The notes beneath the pieces are model-generated. The model saw only the letters and a program-made list of their open reading frames with translations. It did no database searches and had not been told where the DNA came from. A DNA stretch of 47,773 nt from Ruminococcus sp. GTDB taxonomy: Bacteria > Bacillota > Clostridia > Oscillospirales > Acutalibacteraceae. Location: NCBI GenBank assembly GCA_024403825.1, contig JAKSRB010000006.1, forward strand, positions 1 to 47,773, written 5' to 3'. Position 1 is the stretch's first letter. Every line of letters starts with the position of its first letter. The translations under genes and the position numbers were made by a program. Positions 7,992 through 16,414 of this stretch are shown one piece after another.

Positions 7992-9497
7992 ATGCAGACA
8001 TCTGTTCTTAATTGGTTGGATAATACTGCTTCAGCATATGCTGATAAGGTGATGTTTACTGATTCTAACAGTACTATTACTTTTGCAGAATTCAATAAAT
8101 TAACTATATCCGTCTGTTCATTTTTAGCTTCTAAATCAAATCCTTATTCCCCTGTTGTAGTTATGTCAGGCAGACATATTTATACATCTGCCTGTTATCT
8201 TGGTGCAGTAAGGGCTGGTTGTTTTTATGCTCCTATGGATGCTACTATGCCTGTTTCAAGATTAAATCAGATTCTTGGTGTTATTAAGTCTGATAATATG
8301 ATTGTTGACAGAGAGCATCTTGAAATTGCTAAAAGTCTTGACTTTAATGGAAATGTTTATGTAATGGAGGATATAATTGATTTTCCTGTAGATAATATAT
8401 TGCTTGATAAAGCAGTCAGTAATCTGAATGAAACATCTCCGTTATATGTAATATTTACTTCCGGTTCAACAGGAGTACCTAAGGGTGTTATTACTTCTCA
8501 TCACTCCTTAATGTGCTATATTGATGCTGTAAGTAAGGTTTTAGATATTAACGATTCTGATGTTATGGGAAATCAATCACCACTCGACTATATTGCCGCT
8601 GTTCGTGATATTTATTTTCCAATCAAAATTGGTGCATCTACAGTCATTATACCGAAAAATGAATTTTCAATGCCAACAGAGCTTTTTGAAACCTTAAATA
8701 AAAATAAGGTTACTGCTTTGTGCTGGAGTGTTGCAGGTGTTGAATTGCCTGCAAAGCTTGGTGCTTTTGATATAATTAAGCCTGAGTATCTTAAAAAGCT
8801 TTGTTTTTCAGGTTCAGTTATGCCTTGTAAATATCTTAAAATCTGGCAAGAGGCTTTGCCTGATGTGCTATATGTGAATCAGTATGGTCCAACTGAGGCA
8901 ACAGCATCCTGCACTTATTATGTAGTTGAGGAAAAGGTTAATGATGATACTGTTTTGCCGATTGGTAAGCCTTATGAAAACTACACTATAACCTTGCTTA
9001 ATGATGACTCAACTGCAACAGCTGAAGGAGAAATTGGTGAAATTTGCGTAAGCGGACCAATACTCGCACTTGGCTATTATGGTGATGTTGAGAGAACAGC
9101 TCAGTCATTTATGCAAAATCCGCTTAATAGAAATTATCGTGAATTGATTTATAAAACAGGTGACCTTGGCAAATGGAATGAGCAGGGGATACTTGAATTT
9201 CATGGTAGAAAAGACAGACAGATTAAGCATATGGGACATCGTATTGAGCTTGGCGAAATAGAAGAAACAGCAAAGCAGATTACAGGTATAACTGATTGTT
9301 GTTCCTTATATTATAAGGATAAAGAGCATTTGTATTTGTTTTATGTAGGCGATGCAACTTCAAAAGAAATAGTTTTGCATTTCAGAAAAGTACTGCCGGC
9401 ATTTATGGTACCAAGAAAGATTATTAATCTTGACAAGCTGCCAACTTTGCCAAACGGTAAAACTGATATGCAGACTTTAAAAACATATTTTAAATAA
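7992..9497 (+). CDS. DltA-like amino acid adenylating enzyme
   Basis: A 501-residue stand-alone adenylation-domain enzyme, predicted to activate an amino acid with ATP and load it onto the carrier protein encoded next. Core motifs: A3 P-loop TSGSTGVPKG (156-165), A5 NQYGPTEAT (296-304), A7/A8 YKTGDLGKW and GRKDRQIKHMGHRIELGEIE, and the C-terminal catalytic lysine in LPNGKTD. An aspartate (about 199, in SPLDYIAA) sits where DltA has its amino-group-binding Asp, so an alpha-amino acid is the likely substrate. It resembles D-alanine--D-alanyl carrier protein ligase, but the pocket cannot be decoded by eye, so D-Ala is not assured. GAGGTG precedes ATG 7992; a TTG at 7977 is rejected because it lies ahead of that site. 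Confidence 0.88.
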   Translation: MQTSVLNWLDNTASAYADKVMFTDSNSTITFAEFNKLTISVCSFLASKSNPYSPVVVMSGRHIYTSACYLGAVRAGCFYAPMDATMPVSRLNQILGVIKSDNMIVDREHLEIAKSLDFNGNVYVMEDIIDFPVDNILLDKAVSNLNETSPLYVIFTSGSTGVPKGVITSHHSLMCYIDAVSKVLDINDSDVMGNQSPLDYIAAVRDIYFPIKIGASTVIIPKNEFSMPTELFETLNKNKVTALCWSVAGVELPAKLGAFDIIKPEYLKKLCFSGSVMPCKYLKIWQEALPDVLYVNQYGPTEATASCTYYVVEEKVNDDTVLPIGKPYENYTITLLNDDSTATAEGEIGEICVSGPILALGYYGDVERTAQSFMQNPLNRNYRELIYKTGDLGKWNEQGILEFHGRKDRQIKHMGHRIELGEIEETAKQITGITDCCSLYYKDKEHLYLFYVGDATSKEIVLHFRKVLPAFMVPRKIINLDKLPTLPNGKTDMQTLKTYFK

Positions 9498-9523
9498 TTT
9501 TAATAAAGAAAGAGGATTTTAAA

Positions 9524-9751
9524 ATGGATGAATTAATGCAGATTCTTGAGGAATTAAGACCGGATGTTGACTTTGAAAATGAAACAGCACTTATTGGTGA
9601 TGGTATTTTAGATTCATTTGATATTGTAGCCCTTGTTGGTGAACTCAATGATGCTTTTGATATTGAAATCAAGCCAAATAATCTTGTACCTGAAAACTTC
9701 AATTCAGCAAAAGCTATGATGGCTCTTATTGAGCAGTTACAGGATGAATAA
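9524..9751 (+). CDS. DltC-like acyl/aminoacyl carrier protein
   Basis: A 75-residue acidic carrier protein. The phosphopantetheine attachment motif is GDGILDSFDIVAL with Ser31, and the LDSF form plus FDIEIKPNNL are close to DltC rather than to fatty-acid ACP (DSLD). It would carry the aminoacyl thioester made by the upstream enzyme. The gene starts 26 bases after the adenylase with AAGAAAGAGGA as its ribosome site, and the PLP enzyme starts 8 bases after its stop, so expression is tightly linked. Confidence 0.9.
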   Translation: MDELMQILEELRPDVDFENETALIGDGILDSFDIVALVGELNDAFDIEIKPNNLVPENFNSAKAMMALIEQLQDE

Positions 9752-9759
9752 GGTGCATT

Positions 9760-10941
9760 ATGAATGAAATCTTGATAAAAGAACTTTCTTCAAAGGTTGC
9801 AACACCGTCATATGTTTTTGATTTGGATGTATTTCAGAAAAGAGCTGAATTTGTAAAGGAACAGTTTGGCGATAAAATCGGTCTTTGCTTTTCAATTAAA
9901 GCAAATCCGTTTTTACTCGGCAGATTACCTGAATGTTTTGATAAAATAGAGGTTTGCTCTCCTGGTGAGCTTACTATTTGTGAAAAAACAAATTCAGATA
10001 TGAAAAAAGTAATTTTTTCAGGTGTAAATAAAACCTATGCAGATGTTGAGCGTGCAATGGCTGATGGTGTTGGTACATTTACTGCTGAAAGCTATTTGCA
10101 TTTGGATTTAATAAATTCTATTGCTGAAAAGAATAATGTTATTGCACCTGTTCTTGTTCGCTTAACAGGCGGTAGCCAGTTTGGTATGGATGAGAAGGAT
10201 GTTCTTTCCATAATTGAAAATCGTGCAAAATATTCTAATATTGAAATTGTAGGAATACATTACTTTACAGGAACTCAGAAGCGTAAGGCGGCTCTTATAA
10301 TTAAGGAGCTTGATTACCTTACTGAGGTTATCGAGAAAGTGAAAAATGACTATAATTTTATTGTAAAAAGGATTGAGTATGGTACAGGTCTTGCTGTTGA
10401 TTACTTTAATTCTGAGGCAGATACACTTGAAGAAGAACGCCTGAAGGCAGTTGCTCCACGATTAAGAGAGCTTGCTGAGATAGCAGATGTTACCGTTGAG
10501 ATGGGCAGATTTTTTGCAGCTCCTTGCGGATACTATTTAACAAAGGTTATGGATGTTAAAACTAACTGTGGAGTAAATTATGCAATTCTTGATGGTGGTT
10601 TAAATCAGATAAAATATGATGGACAGATTAAGGGTATGCAGATACCAAAAATCGTTCAAATAAGTAATAACGAAAAATCATCAGAAAAAGAACCTGAGCC
10701 TTGGACATTGTGCGGCAGCCTTTGTACTACTGAGGATGTTCTGGTGAGAAATGTTGAATTTAGTTCACTTCAAATAGGCGATATTCTTGTATTTTGCAGA
10801 ACAGGTGCATACTCGGTAATGGAGGGAATGGCAGTATTTCTCAGCAGAGAAATGCCTGAAGTTTCTGTATATTCTGAGAAAATTGGTTTAATCAAGCTTA
10901 GAGATTTGTATTATACCGATGTTCTTAATACACCGAAATAA
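9760..10941 (+). CDS. PLP-dependent fold-III decarboxylase (DapDC/ODC/BtrK-like) in a dlt-like operon
   Basis: A 393-residue member of the alanine-racemase-fold decarboxylase family (LysA, ODC, BtrK). The PLP lysine is K47 (FSIKANP); the ring-stacking histidine is H167 (GIHYFTGTQ, usually HIGSQ); a glycine-rich phosphate loop lies at YGTGLAVDY; EMGR (247-250) and the C-terminal C322 with Y351 (CGSLCTTEDV, RTGAYS) are retained. The usual CESxD reads CTTED, so the substrate pocket differs from true DAP decarboxylase. BtrK of butirosin biosynthesis is a relative that decarboxylates glutamyl bound to a carrier protein, giving a precedent for action on the adjacent carrier. Alternatives are supply of a free amino acid such as lysine, or racemisation. 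It is 8 bases after the carrier gene. Confidence 0.85.
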   Translation: MNEILIKELSSKVATPSYVFDLDVFQKRAEFVKEQFGDKIGLCFSIKANPFLLGRLPECFDKIEVCSPGELTICEKTNSDMKKVIFSGVNKTYADVERAMADGVGTFTAESYLHLDLINSIAEKNNVIAPVLVRLTGGSQFGMDEKDVLSIIENRAKYSNIEIVGIHYFTGTQKRKAALIIKELDYLTEVIEKVKNDYNFIVKRIEYGTGLAVDYFNSEADTLEEERLKAVAPRLRELAEIADVTVEMGRFFAAPCGYYLTKVMDVKTNCGVNYAILDGGLNQIKYDGQIKGMQIPKIVQISNNEKSSEKEPEPWTLCGSLCTTEDVLVRNVEFSSLQIGDILVFCRTGAYSVMEGMAVFLSREMPEVSVYSEKIGLIKLRDLYYTDVLNTPK

Positions 10942-10959
10942 TTATGCGGAGAGATTAGC

Positions 10960-12582
10960 TTGACTTATACATCGTTAAATTTTATTATATTTTTATGTGT
11001 ATCTGTACTTGTATATTTTTTATTTCCATTAAAAAAGTATAGATGGACTGTCTTACTTGCAGCAAGTTACTTTTTTTACCTTTTTATCGGCTATAAATAT
11101 GTAGCGTTTATACTTTTTACAACAATTAGTACATATCTGATTGCACGCTGGCTTAATAGTATATCGGTTAAATCCAAAAAAACTATTAAGGCACACAAGC
11201 AGGATTGGGATAAGGATACTAAAAAGAAATATAAAAACAATATCAAAATCAAAAAAAGACTTGTTATGGCACTTGATTTGGTATTGAATTTTGGTATTCT
11301 TGCATTTTTGAAATACTACAATTTCTTTGCAGGTAGCATTAATGATTTATTAAATGGATTTGGAGCAGATGTTTCTGTGCCTGCTCTTGGATTGGTTTTA
11401 CCTTTGGGTATATCATTCTACACATTCCAGTCAATGGGTTATATTGTAGATGTTTACAGAGAAAAAACTGAGGCTGAGAAAAATCCGTTTAAATTTGCTT
11501 TGTTTGTATCATTTTTTCCTCAGATTGTGCAAGGTCCTATCAGTATATATGACCAACTGGCACATCAGTTATATGAGCCACACAGCTTTGATTTTACAAG
11601 ATTTAAGTATGGTGTTGAGCTTATAATCTGGGGTTTCTTTAAGAAGCTTGTTATTGCAGACAGAGCAGTTATAGCTATTAATGCAGTTACAGATAATTAC
11701 AACATATATAGCGGTACTACCTTGACTTTCACAATACTTTTGTATGCATTACAGCTGTATGCAGACTTTTCAGGTGGTATTGATATATCCAGAGGTGTAG
11801 CTCAAATATTCGGTATTGATATGATGGAGAACTTCCGTCGTCCTTACTTCTCTAAGGATATTAACGAATATTGGCGTAGATGGCATATTTCGCTTGGTGG
11901 ATGGTTTAAAAATTACCTTTTCTATCCGGTTGCAATGTCAGAGCTTTTTATCAATACAAGTAAGAAAATGAAAAATTCTCGCTTTGGTAAAACTAAGGCA
12001 GGTGCTCATATAGCTAAGGTATTTCCAACAAGTGTTGCATCATTTTTGGTGTTCTTTATAGTTGGTATATGGCATGGTGCAAGCTGGAAATATGTAGGTT
12101 TTGGCTTGTGGAATGGCGGAATTATTATGCTTTCCGTTTTAATGAAACCTGTTTTTGAATGGACTATAGCTAAGCTACATATTAATGCTAAGTCAGCATT
12201 ATATACATTGTTCCAGATTTTAAGAACATTCTTAGTTGTGCTTGTAGGATATGTATTTGATGTTGCACCTTCATTTATGCAGGCAATGCATACTTTCAAA
12301 GCATTTTTTGTTAGTCAGAGTTTTTCAGCAGGTTGGTCTGAAATAAGCGAACTTGGTCTTGGTAAAAAAGATTATCTTGTTATTTTGGGCGGAGCTTTCC
12401 TGATTTTTGTAATTAGTGTAATTCAGGAAAGAAACAGCAAAACAACTATAAGAGAAATGCTTGACAGGAAACCTTTTATATTAAAATGGCTGGTATTATT
12501 TGTAGGTATTATGACTATTATTATATTTGGTATATATGGTTCAGGTTACAATGCAGCAGATTTTGTATATATGCAGTTTTAG
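10960..12582 (+). CDS. MBOAT-family acyltransferase (DltB/AlgI-like)
   Basis: A 540-residue polytopic membrane O-acyltransferase of the MBOAT superfamily. It has about a dozen hydrophobic segments, the FFPQIVQGPI motif near residue 185, YWRRWHISLGGWFKNYLFYP (304-323, with H309), and the invariant active-site histidine H372 in GIWHGASWK. DltB homologues pass an acyl group from the carrier protein through the membrane onto a surface polymer, which fits the order of this operon. Translation starts at TTG 10960 with GCGGAGAG about 7 bases upstream. The loop at about 70-100 is unusually lysine-rich, probably cytoplasmic. Confidence 0.92.
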   Translation: MTYTSLNFIIFLCVSVLVYFLFPLKKYRWTVLLAASYFFYLFIGYKYVAFILFTTISTYLIARWLNSISVKSKKTIKAHKQDWDKDTKKKYKNNIKIKKRLVMALDLVLNFGILAFLKYYNFFAGSINDLLNGFGADVSVPALGLVLPLGISFYTFQSMGYIVDVYREKTEAEKNPFKFALFVSFFPQIVQGPISIYDQLAHQLYEPHSFDFTRFKYGVELIIWGFFKKLVIADRAVIAINAVTDNYNIYSGTTLTFTILLYALQLYADFSGGIDISRGVAQIFGIDMMENFRRPYFSKDINEYWRRWHISLGGWFKNYLFYPVAMSELFINTSKKMKNSRFGKTKAGAHIAKVFPTSVASFLVFFIVGIWHGASWKYVGFGLWNGGIIMLSVLMKPVFEWTIAKLHINAKSALYTLFQILRTFLVVLVGYVFDVAPSFMQAMHTFKAFFVSQSFSAGWSEISELGLGKKDYLVILGGAFLIFVISVIQERNSKTTIREMLDRKPFILKWLVLFVGIMTIIIFGIYGSGYNAADFVYMQF

Positions 12583-12594
12583 GGAGCAGATTGA

Positions 12595-13758
12595 ATGAGT
12601 AAAAGAAAACTTTATTTTAAGCGTACAATAAAAATTGCATCATTAATTCTTGCTATAGCATTAGTTACAGCCTTTTGTCAACAATATCTGCTTTGCCATT
12701 TTGATTATAATAAGTTATTAATGAATGGATTTTATCTTGAAGATAAAAATTCTTTAGATGTTGTCTTAATAGGTGCAAGTGAAACTTATACTGATTTTTC
12801 ACCTGACCTTGCATATGAAGAATATGGATTTACCAGTTACCCTGTGGCAACAGGTGCGGCACCTGTTTCATTAATAAAAACTCAGTTAAAAGAGGTTTTA
12901 AGAACTCAATCACCTAAATTGATTGTTATTGAAATTAATGGTGTTTTGTACAGAGGTAAGGATTCTTTAACTAAAGAGTCTAATCTAAGAAAATCGCTCG
13001 ATAATATGCCATTGAACGCAAATAAGATTGAGTATATAAAAAATCATGTTGCAATAAGTGACCAATTTGAATATTATTTGCCTATTACAAAGTATCATTC
13101 TGTATGGAATGATTATCCAGAACCTTTGAAATATGTAAAAGGTTTGTTTGCTCAAAATTTCAGAGGTTATACTTATTTAAAAGGTGTAAGAACTCAGGGT
13201 AATGTTTATGATACCAAGCAAGTCAAAATGCTTAATGCTACATTGCCTAAAGATGAGAATCGAGAAAACCTTGAGGAAACTTCTGAAGCAGATTTCAGGG
13301 ATTTACTGCAATACATAAAAGATGAAAAATTAGATAATATAATTTTTATGAGATTACCTCATATTGTAGCAAAATCTGAGAATTATGGCAGATATAAGCG
13401 TTGTAATACTGCTGGGGATATAATTTCTGAGTATGGTTTTGATTTCTATAATTTTGAAAGATATAATGATGATATTGGAATAGATTTCACAAAGGATTAC
13501 TATAATGTTGACCATATGAATGTTGAGGGTCAGCAGAAGATGACTCGTTATCTATCAGAATTATTTGTAAATAAGTACGGTATAACACCAACAGAGCTTA
13601 CTGAAAAGCAGAAAGAAAAATGGGATACTTGTGCAGATTACTACCATAAATATGTTGAGTATGTAAAATATGTTGCTAAGAAAGATCCTAAAGCAAAGGA
13701 AGTTGGTGAGGATGGTAACACCCTTGTCAAAATAGCGAAGCTTTCTAAGAGTAAGTAA
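12595..13758 (+). CDS. SGNH-hydrolase-like (DltD/AlgJ-type) protein
   Basis: A 387-residue protein with an uncleaved N-terminal membrane segment (about 12-32) and an extracytoplasmic alpha/beta domain. The nucleophile block is VVLIGASETYTDFSP (Ser62) and the C-terminal Asp/His pair lies in VDHMNVEGQQ (D306, H307), the arrangement seen in DltD and in AlgJ-type O-acyltransferases. It would complete acyl transfer to the polymer outside the membrane. It starts 12 bases after the MBOAT gene with GGGAGCAG as ribosome site, and a strong terminator follows, closing the operon. The lysine-rich C-terminal tail (about 65 residues) after the catalytic pair is not part of the usual fold. Confidence 0.85.
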   Translation: MSKRKLYFKRTIKIASLILAIALVTAFCQQYLLCHFDYNKLLMNGFYLEDKNSLDVVLIGASETYTDFSPDLAYEEYGFTSYPVATGAAPVSLIKTQLKEVLRTQSPKLIVIEINGVLYRGKDSLTKESNLRKSLDNMPLNANKIEYIKNHVAISDQFEYYLPITKYHSVWNDYPEPLKYVKGLFAQNFRGYTYLKGVRTQGNVYDTKQVKMLNATLPKDENRENLEETSEADFRDLLQYIKDEKLDNIIFMRLPHIVAKSENYGRYKRCNTAGDIISEYGFDFYNFERYNDDIGIDFTKDYYNVDHMNVEGQQKMTRYLSELFVNKYGITPTELTEKQKEKWDTCADYYHKYVEYVKYVAKKDPKAKEVGEDGNTLVKIAKLSKSK

Positions 13759-13765
13759 TAGTTAT

Positions 13766-13802
13766 AAAAAACAGGCATTGCACTTTGCAATACCTGTTTT
13801 TT
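13766..13802 (+). terminator. Terminator closing the dlt-like operon
   Basis: A 10-bp outer stem (13766-13775 with 13793-13802), one mismatch and a 5-bp inner stem. The A-run and T-run flanks make it bidirectional, also serving the convergent DUF308 gene. Confidence 0.85.
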
Positions 13803-13816
13803 GGTTATAAGATATT

Positions 13817-14419
13817 TTAATCTTTGTCATATGCCTCAACTTCAATCATACCGTTATCATTGTATTTAACAGAATTATATTTTTTTGAATGATAACCGAC
13901 AAGTCCAGTAATTGAAAGTCCTGAGATGCCTTCATAAATCAATAATGCACCAAGCAATATTATAATAAAATTTGCAAAAAATTTACTAAATACTATTGTG
14001 CAGATACCAAGTGAAATAACTGCGATTGACAATATAAGATAAACCCACCAATATTTCATACCAAACATTTTAAGGGCTAATGCGTGCTTAATATCAAGCG
14101 TACTATCAATTATAATGACTATACCAATAATAAAGAATAAGATTTCTCTTATTGAATCAGGTGAAATCAGTGAAAAGATACCAAACGATGTAGCAAGTAC
14201 ACCAGCTATCATTTCAAATATAAAACTATTTTTCCTATTTATAAAGAACAGTATAATATTAAACAATCCATAAATTGTCAATGCAGTTCCTAAGGTATAG
14301 CAAAGAGCCACAGTAATTGAGTTAGGGGAAACTATCATCACTATACCGAGGACAAGGCAAGCAAGAGAAGATACTACTGATGAAGTAAAAGAGCTTTTTT
14401 GTTTGCGTTTATTTTTCAT
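13817..14419 (-). CDS. DUF308 (HdeD-like) membrane protein
   Basis: A 200-residue membrane protein with six hydrophobic segments organised as repeated pairs, as in the DUF308/HdeD family (LGIVMIVSPNSITVALCYTLG, then FGIFSLISPDSIREILFFII). The function in Firmicutes is unknown; HdeD of E. coli is linked to acid resistance. Start ATG 14419 is chosen because TTGAGG, which contains the pyrB stop codon, lies 8-9 bases upstream; the longer TTG start at 14431 would overlap pyrB. It follows pyrB on the same strand and is probably co-transcribed with it. Confidence 0.75.
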   Translation of the reverse strand: MKNKRKQKSSFTSSVVSSLACLVLGIVMIVSPNSITVALCYTLGTALTIYGLFNIILFFINRKNSFIFEMIAGVLATSFGIFSLISPDSIREILFFIIGIVIIIDSTLDIKHALALKMFGMKYWWVYLILSIAVISLGICTIVFSKFFANFIIILLGALLIYEGISGLSITGLVGYHSKKYNSVKYNDNGMIEVEAYDKD

Positions 14420-14427
14420 ATTAAACC

Positions 14428-15495
14428 TCAATCAATTCTTTTATCGCAGAAATCACACATAATCATACCTTTTTTCTCATAGCTGAGTTTTGGCAGATAT
14501 GGTTCACTCTGAGTAATACATTTTGAATTGTTACATTTATGTTCGCTTATGATTGTGGTTCGTTCTGAAATTGTGAATTCATCGTCCTGTAAAAGCATAA
14601 GAATTAATGCCATTCTACCGAACATTCCATATTGAGCCTGTTTAAAATATAACGCCCTTGGGTCATCATCAATATCAACGGTAATTTCATTGACACGAGG
14701 TAGGGGATGAAGAATAATCATATCATCTTTTGCTTTATCAAGCTTTTCTTTGTCAAGCACAAAAACATTTTTCTGTGCTTCATAATCAGCTTCGCTTGAA
14801 AAGCGTTCTCGTTGTATTCTTGTCATATAGAGCATATCAAGGTCAACTATTGCATCTGCAAGTGAATTTGAAAATTCATATTTGCAACCGTTTTTCTCAA
14901 GAATATCAATGATATATAATGGAACACTTAATTCTTTTGTCGAAATTAAAACAAAGCTGTTATTTTCATATTTTGCAAGTGTTTTGATTAATGAATGAAC
15001 TGTTCTGCCGTTAAGTAAATCTCCGCATACACCAATTTTGAGATTATCAAGTCTGCCTTTCTCAATACTTAAGGTTACAATATCAGTAAGAGTTTGAGTT
15101 GGATGAAGATGACCACCGTCACCGCAGTTAATCACAGGTACATCAGAATATAAAGATGATGCCATTGCAGTGCCTTCCACAGGATGCCTGATAGCAATAA
15201 TATCAGAATAACCGCTTACTATGGTTATGGTATCCTTAAGATTTTCACCCTTAGAAACAGATGAATTCATTGGATTATCAAAACCAATAGTTCTTCCACC
15301 AAGCTTAAGCATTGCAGTTTGAAAAGACATTTGGGTACGAGTGCTTGGTTCATAAAAAAGCGTTGCAAGAATTTTACCATCACAAGCATGCCTATAGTCA
15401 GCAGGACTTTGCATAATCTTTTTAGCCTTTTTAATAATTTTGTCAATTTGCTGAGGAGTCATAGCCTCAAGGTCAATTAAATTTTTATTTGTCAT
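14428..15495 (-). CDS. pyrB: Aspartate carbamoyltransferase with C-terminal PyrI-type zinc domain
   Basis: A 355-residue PyrB, which condenses carbamoyl phosphate with aspartate in pyrimidine synthesis. The catalytic chain covers about residues 1-308: STRT (51-54), SKGENLKD (K82), HPTQTLTD (131-138) and HPLPR (263-267). Beyond it lies an extra domain of about 45 residues, CNNSKCITQSEP...CDFC, whose four cysteines (321, 326, 347, 350) match the C-x4-C / C-x2-C zinc site at the end of the regulatory chain PyrI. The allosteric nucleotide-binding half of PyrI is missing. In E. coli the zinc domain makes the contact with PyrB, so here it may stabilise the trimer or an oligomer without CTP/ATP control. 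Carbamoyl phosphate would come from carAB 18 kb away. Confidence 0.93.
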   Translation of the reverse strand: MTNKNLIDLEAMTPQQIDKIIKKAKKIMQSPADYRHACDGKILATLFYEPSTRTQMSFQTAMLKLGGRTIGFDNPMNSSVSKGENLKDTITIVSGYSDIIAIRHPVEGTAMASSLYSDVPVINCGDGGHLHPTQTLTDIVTLSIEKGRLDNLKIGVCGDLLNGRTVHSLIKTLAKYENNSFVLISTKELSVPLYIIDILEKNGCKYEFSNSLADAIVDLDMLYMTRIQRERFSSEADYEAQKNVFVLDKEKLDKAKDDMIILHPLPRVNEITVDIDDDPRALYFKQAQYGMFGRMALILMLLQDDEFTISERTTIISEHKCNNSKCITQSEPYLPKLSYEKKGMIMCDFCDKRID

Positions 15496-15553
15496 AGTAG
15501 TTTCCTTATCAATTTTTAGATTTCTACTGAATAATCAGTACTATTACATAAAT

Positions 15554-15582
15554 ATTGTATCACTATTTTAAAAGAATGTCGA
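15554..15582 (-). promoter_or_regulatory. Putative promoter of pyrB
   Basis: On the minus strand TCGACA (15582-15577) and TACAAT (15559-15554) are 17 bases apart, leaving a leader of about 50 bases. The leader contains a small stem, TACTGA-TTAT-TCAGTA, but I see no convincing PyrR-type anti-antiterminator. Confidence 0.5.
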
Positions 15583-15655
15583 GAGATTTGCAAAATAATA
15601 TTGTAATTTTTTTAAGTATTAATTCGGAAATTTATAATAAATTTTACAAAAGTAC

Positions 15656-15684
15656 TTGATTTTTAAATTTGCTTGTAGTATAAT
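15656..15684 (+). promoter_or_regulatory. Promoter of tRNA-Leu
   Basis: TTGATT at 15656-15661 and consensus TATAAT at 15679-15684 with a 17-base spacer, ending 11 bases before the mature tRNA 5' end. Confidence 0.7.
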
Positions 15685-15695
15685 AAGTATGTTCC

Positions 15696-15782
15696 GCCGG
15701 TGTGATGGAATTGGCAGACGTAGCGGACTCAAAATCCGCCGGTAGCGATACCGTACCGGTTCAAGTCCGGTCACCGGCACCA
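15696..15782 (+). tRNA. tRNA-Leu (anticodon CAA)
   Basis: An 87-base class II tRNA. The acceptor stem GCCGGTG/CACCGGC closes perfectly and the CCA end is encoded (15780-15782). The anticodon stem GCGGA/TCCGC holds the loop CTCAAAA with anticodon CAA, reading UUG. The long variable arm (CCGGTAGCGATACCGT region) and the GGTTCAAGTCC T-arm are as expected for leucine tRNA. Confidence 0.97.
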
Positions 15783-15784
15783 TT

Positions 15785-15817
15785 AACAGTCAATTTAGTT
15801 TATCTAAGTTGGCTGTT
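15785..15817 (+). terminator. Terminator after tRNA-Leu
   Basis: A 14-bp stem with two G-T pairs (15785-15798 with 15804-15817), a 5-base loop and a T-rich tail, starting 3 bases after the tRNA end. Confidence 0.85.
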
Positions 15818-16112
15818 TTATTTTTTATATTATAATTGCTATTAGCAGTTATGAGTTCTATCTACTTTTTTCAACAATTCAATCTTGATAATACTTAAAT
15901 ATTAACTTCTATACCAAAAATTATAATTTTGTAATATTATTCGTTGAAAAATTTCATTTTTTTAATTTTATTTACAAAAAGGCTTGCTTTTTTTCTAAAT
16001 TCGTATTATAATACAGGTACAATGATTTAAAAGAATTTTAATAGAGGATTATTTAATAATTCCGAATAGAATTTTTTTATTATAAAAAATTTGCAGATTT
16101 GGAGTGAGTTAT
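15818..16112 (+). other. Intergenic region upstream of the XRE regulator
   Basis: Very AT-rich stretch. It contains the promoter at 15984-16012 and an untranslated leader of about 95 bases. I found no open frame with a ribosome site and no stable hairpin. Confidence 0.5.
15984..16012 (+). promoter_or_regulatory. Putative promoter of the XRE regulator gene
   Basis: TTGCTT at 15984-15989 and TATAAT at 16007-16012, separated by 17 bases. Confidence 0.55.
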
Positions 16113-16364
16113 ATGAGATTACGCAAACAGGAACTTGGGGACAGAAATCTTGTAGGAAGCAGAGTTGAAACTGTAAGAAAGCAAAAAGGGATGAAACAGA
16201 AAGAATTACTTGCACAGTTACAGGTAAATGGTGTAGATATGAATGCTTCTGGACTTTCAAAGCTTGAAGGACAAATCAGATTTGTAACTGATGTTGAGCT
16301 TGTAGCACTTGCAGATATTCTTGAGGTATCCGTTGACTATCTTCTTGGCAGAACTGTTAGATAA
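16113..16364 (+). CDS. Small XRE-family DNA-binding regulator
   Basis: An 83-residue protein that is essentially one Cro/C1-type helix-turn-helix domain: VGSRVETVRKQKGMKQKELLA then SGLSKLEGQIRFVTDVELVALADILEVSVDYLLG, the standard five-helix pattern ending in the VSVDYLLG helix. Start ATG 16113 has TTGGAGTGAG 6-10 bases upstream; GTG 16104 lies inside that site and is rejected. It has no adjacent target on the same strand and converges on the HAD gene, so its regulon cannot be guessed beyond possible self-regulation. Confidence 0.88.
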   Translation: MRLRKQELGDRNLVGSRVETVRKQKGMKQKELLAQLQVNGVDMNASGLSKLEGQIRFVTDVELVALADILEVSVDYLLGRTVR

Positions 16365-16369
16365 TTATT

Positions 16370-16396
16370 AAAAGCTGTTCAATCTGAACAGCTTTT
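16370..16396 (+). terminator. Bidirectional terminator between XRE and HAD genes
   Basis: A 12-bp perfect stem (16370-16381 with 16385-16396), a three-base loop, with A- and T-runs on both sides. Confidence 0.85.
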
Positions 16397-16414
16397 TGAT
16401 TTAAGTATATATAA

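Noticed and set aside
7992-9497. Calling the adenylase dltA with D-alanine specificity
   Set aside because: The general motifs fit, but the specificity pocket cannot be decoded by eye and the operon contains an extra decarboxylase, so the substrate is left open.
9760-10941. Calling the PLP enzyme simply lysA
   Set aside because: Active-site motifs diverge from DAP decarboxylase and the gene is embedded in a carrier-protein operon, so a housekeeping lysA label would be misleading.
15696-15782. Integration site of a mobile element at tRNA-Leu
   Set aside because: There is no integrase gene or duplicated tRNA 3' end nearby; the tRNA is followed by its own terminator.
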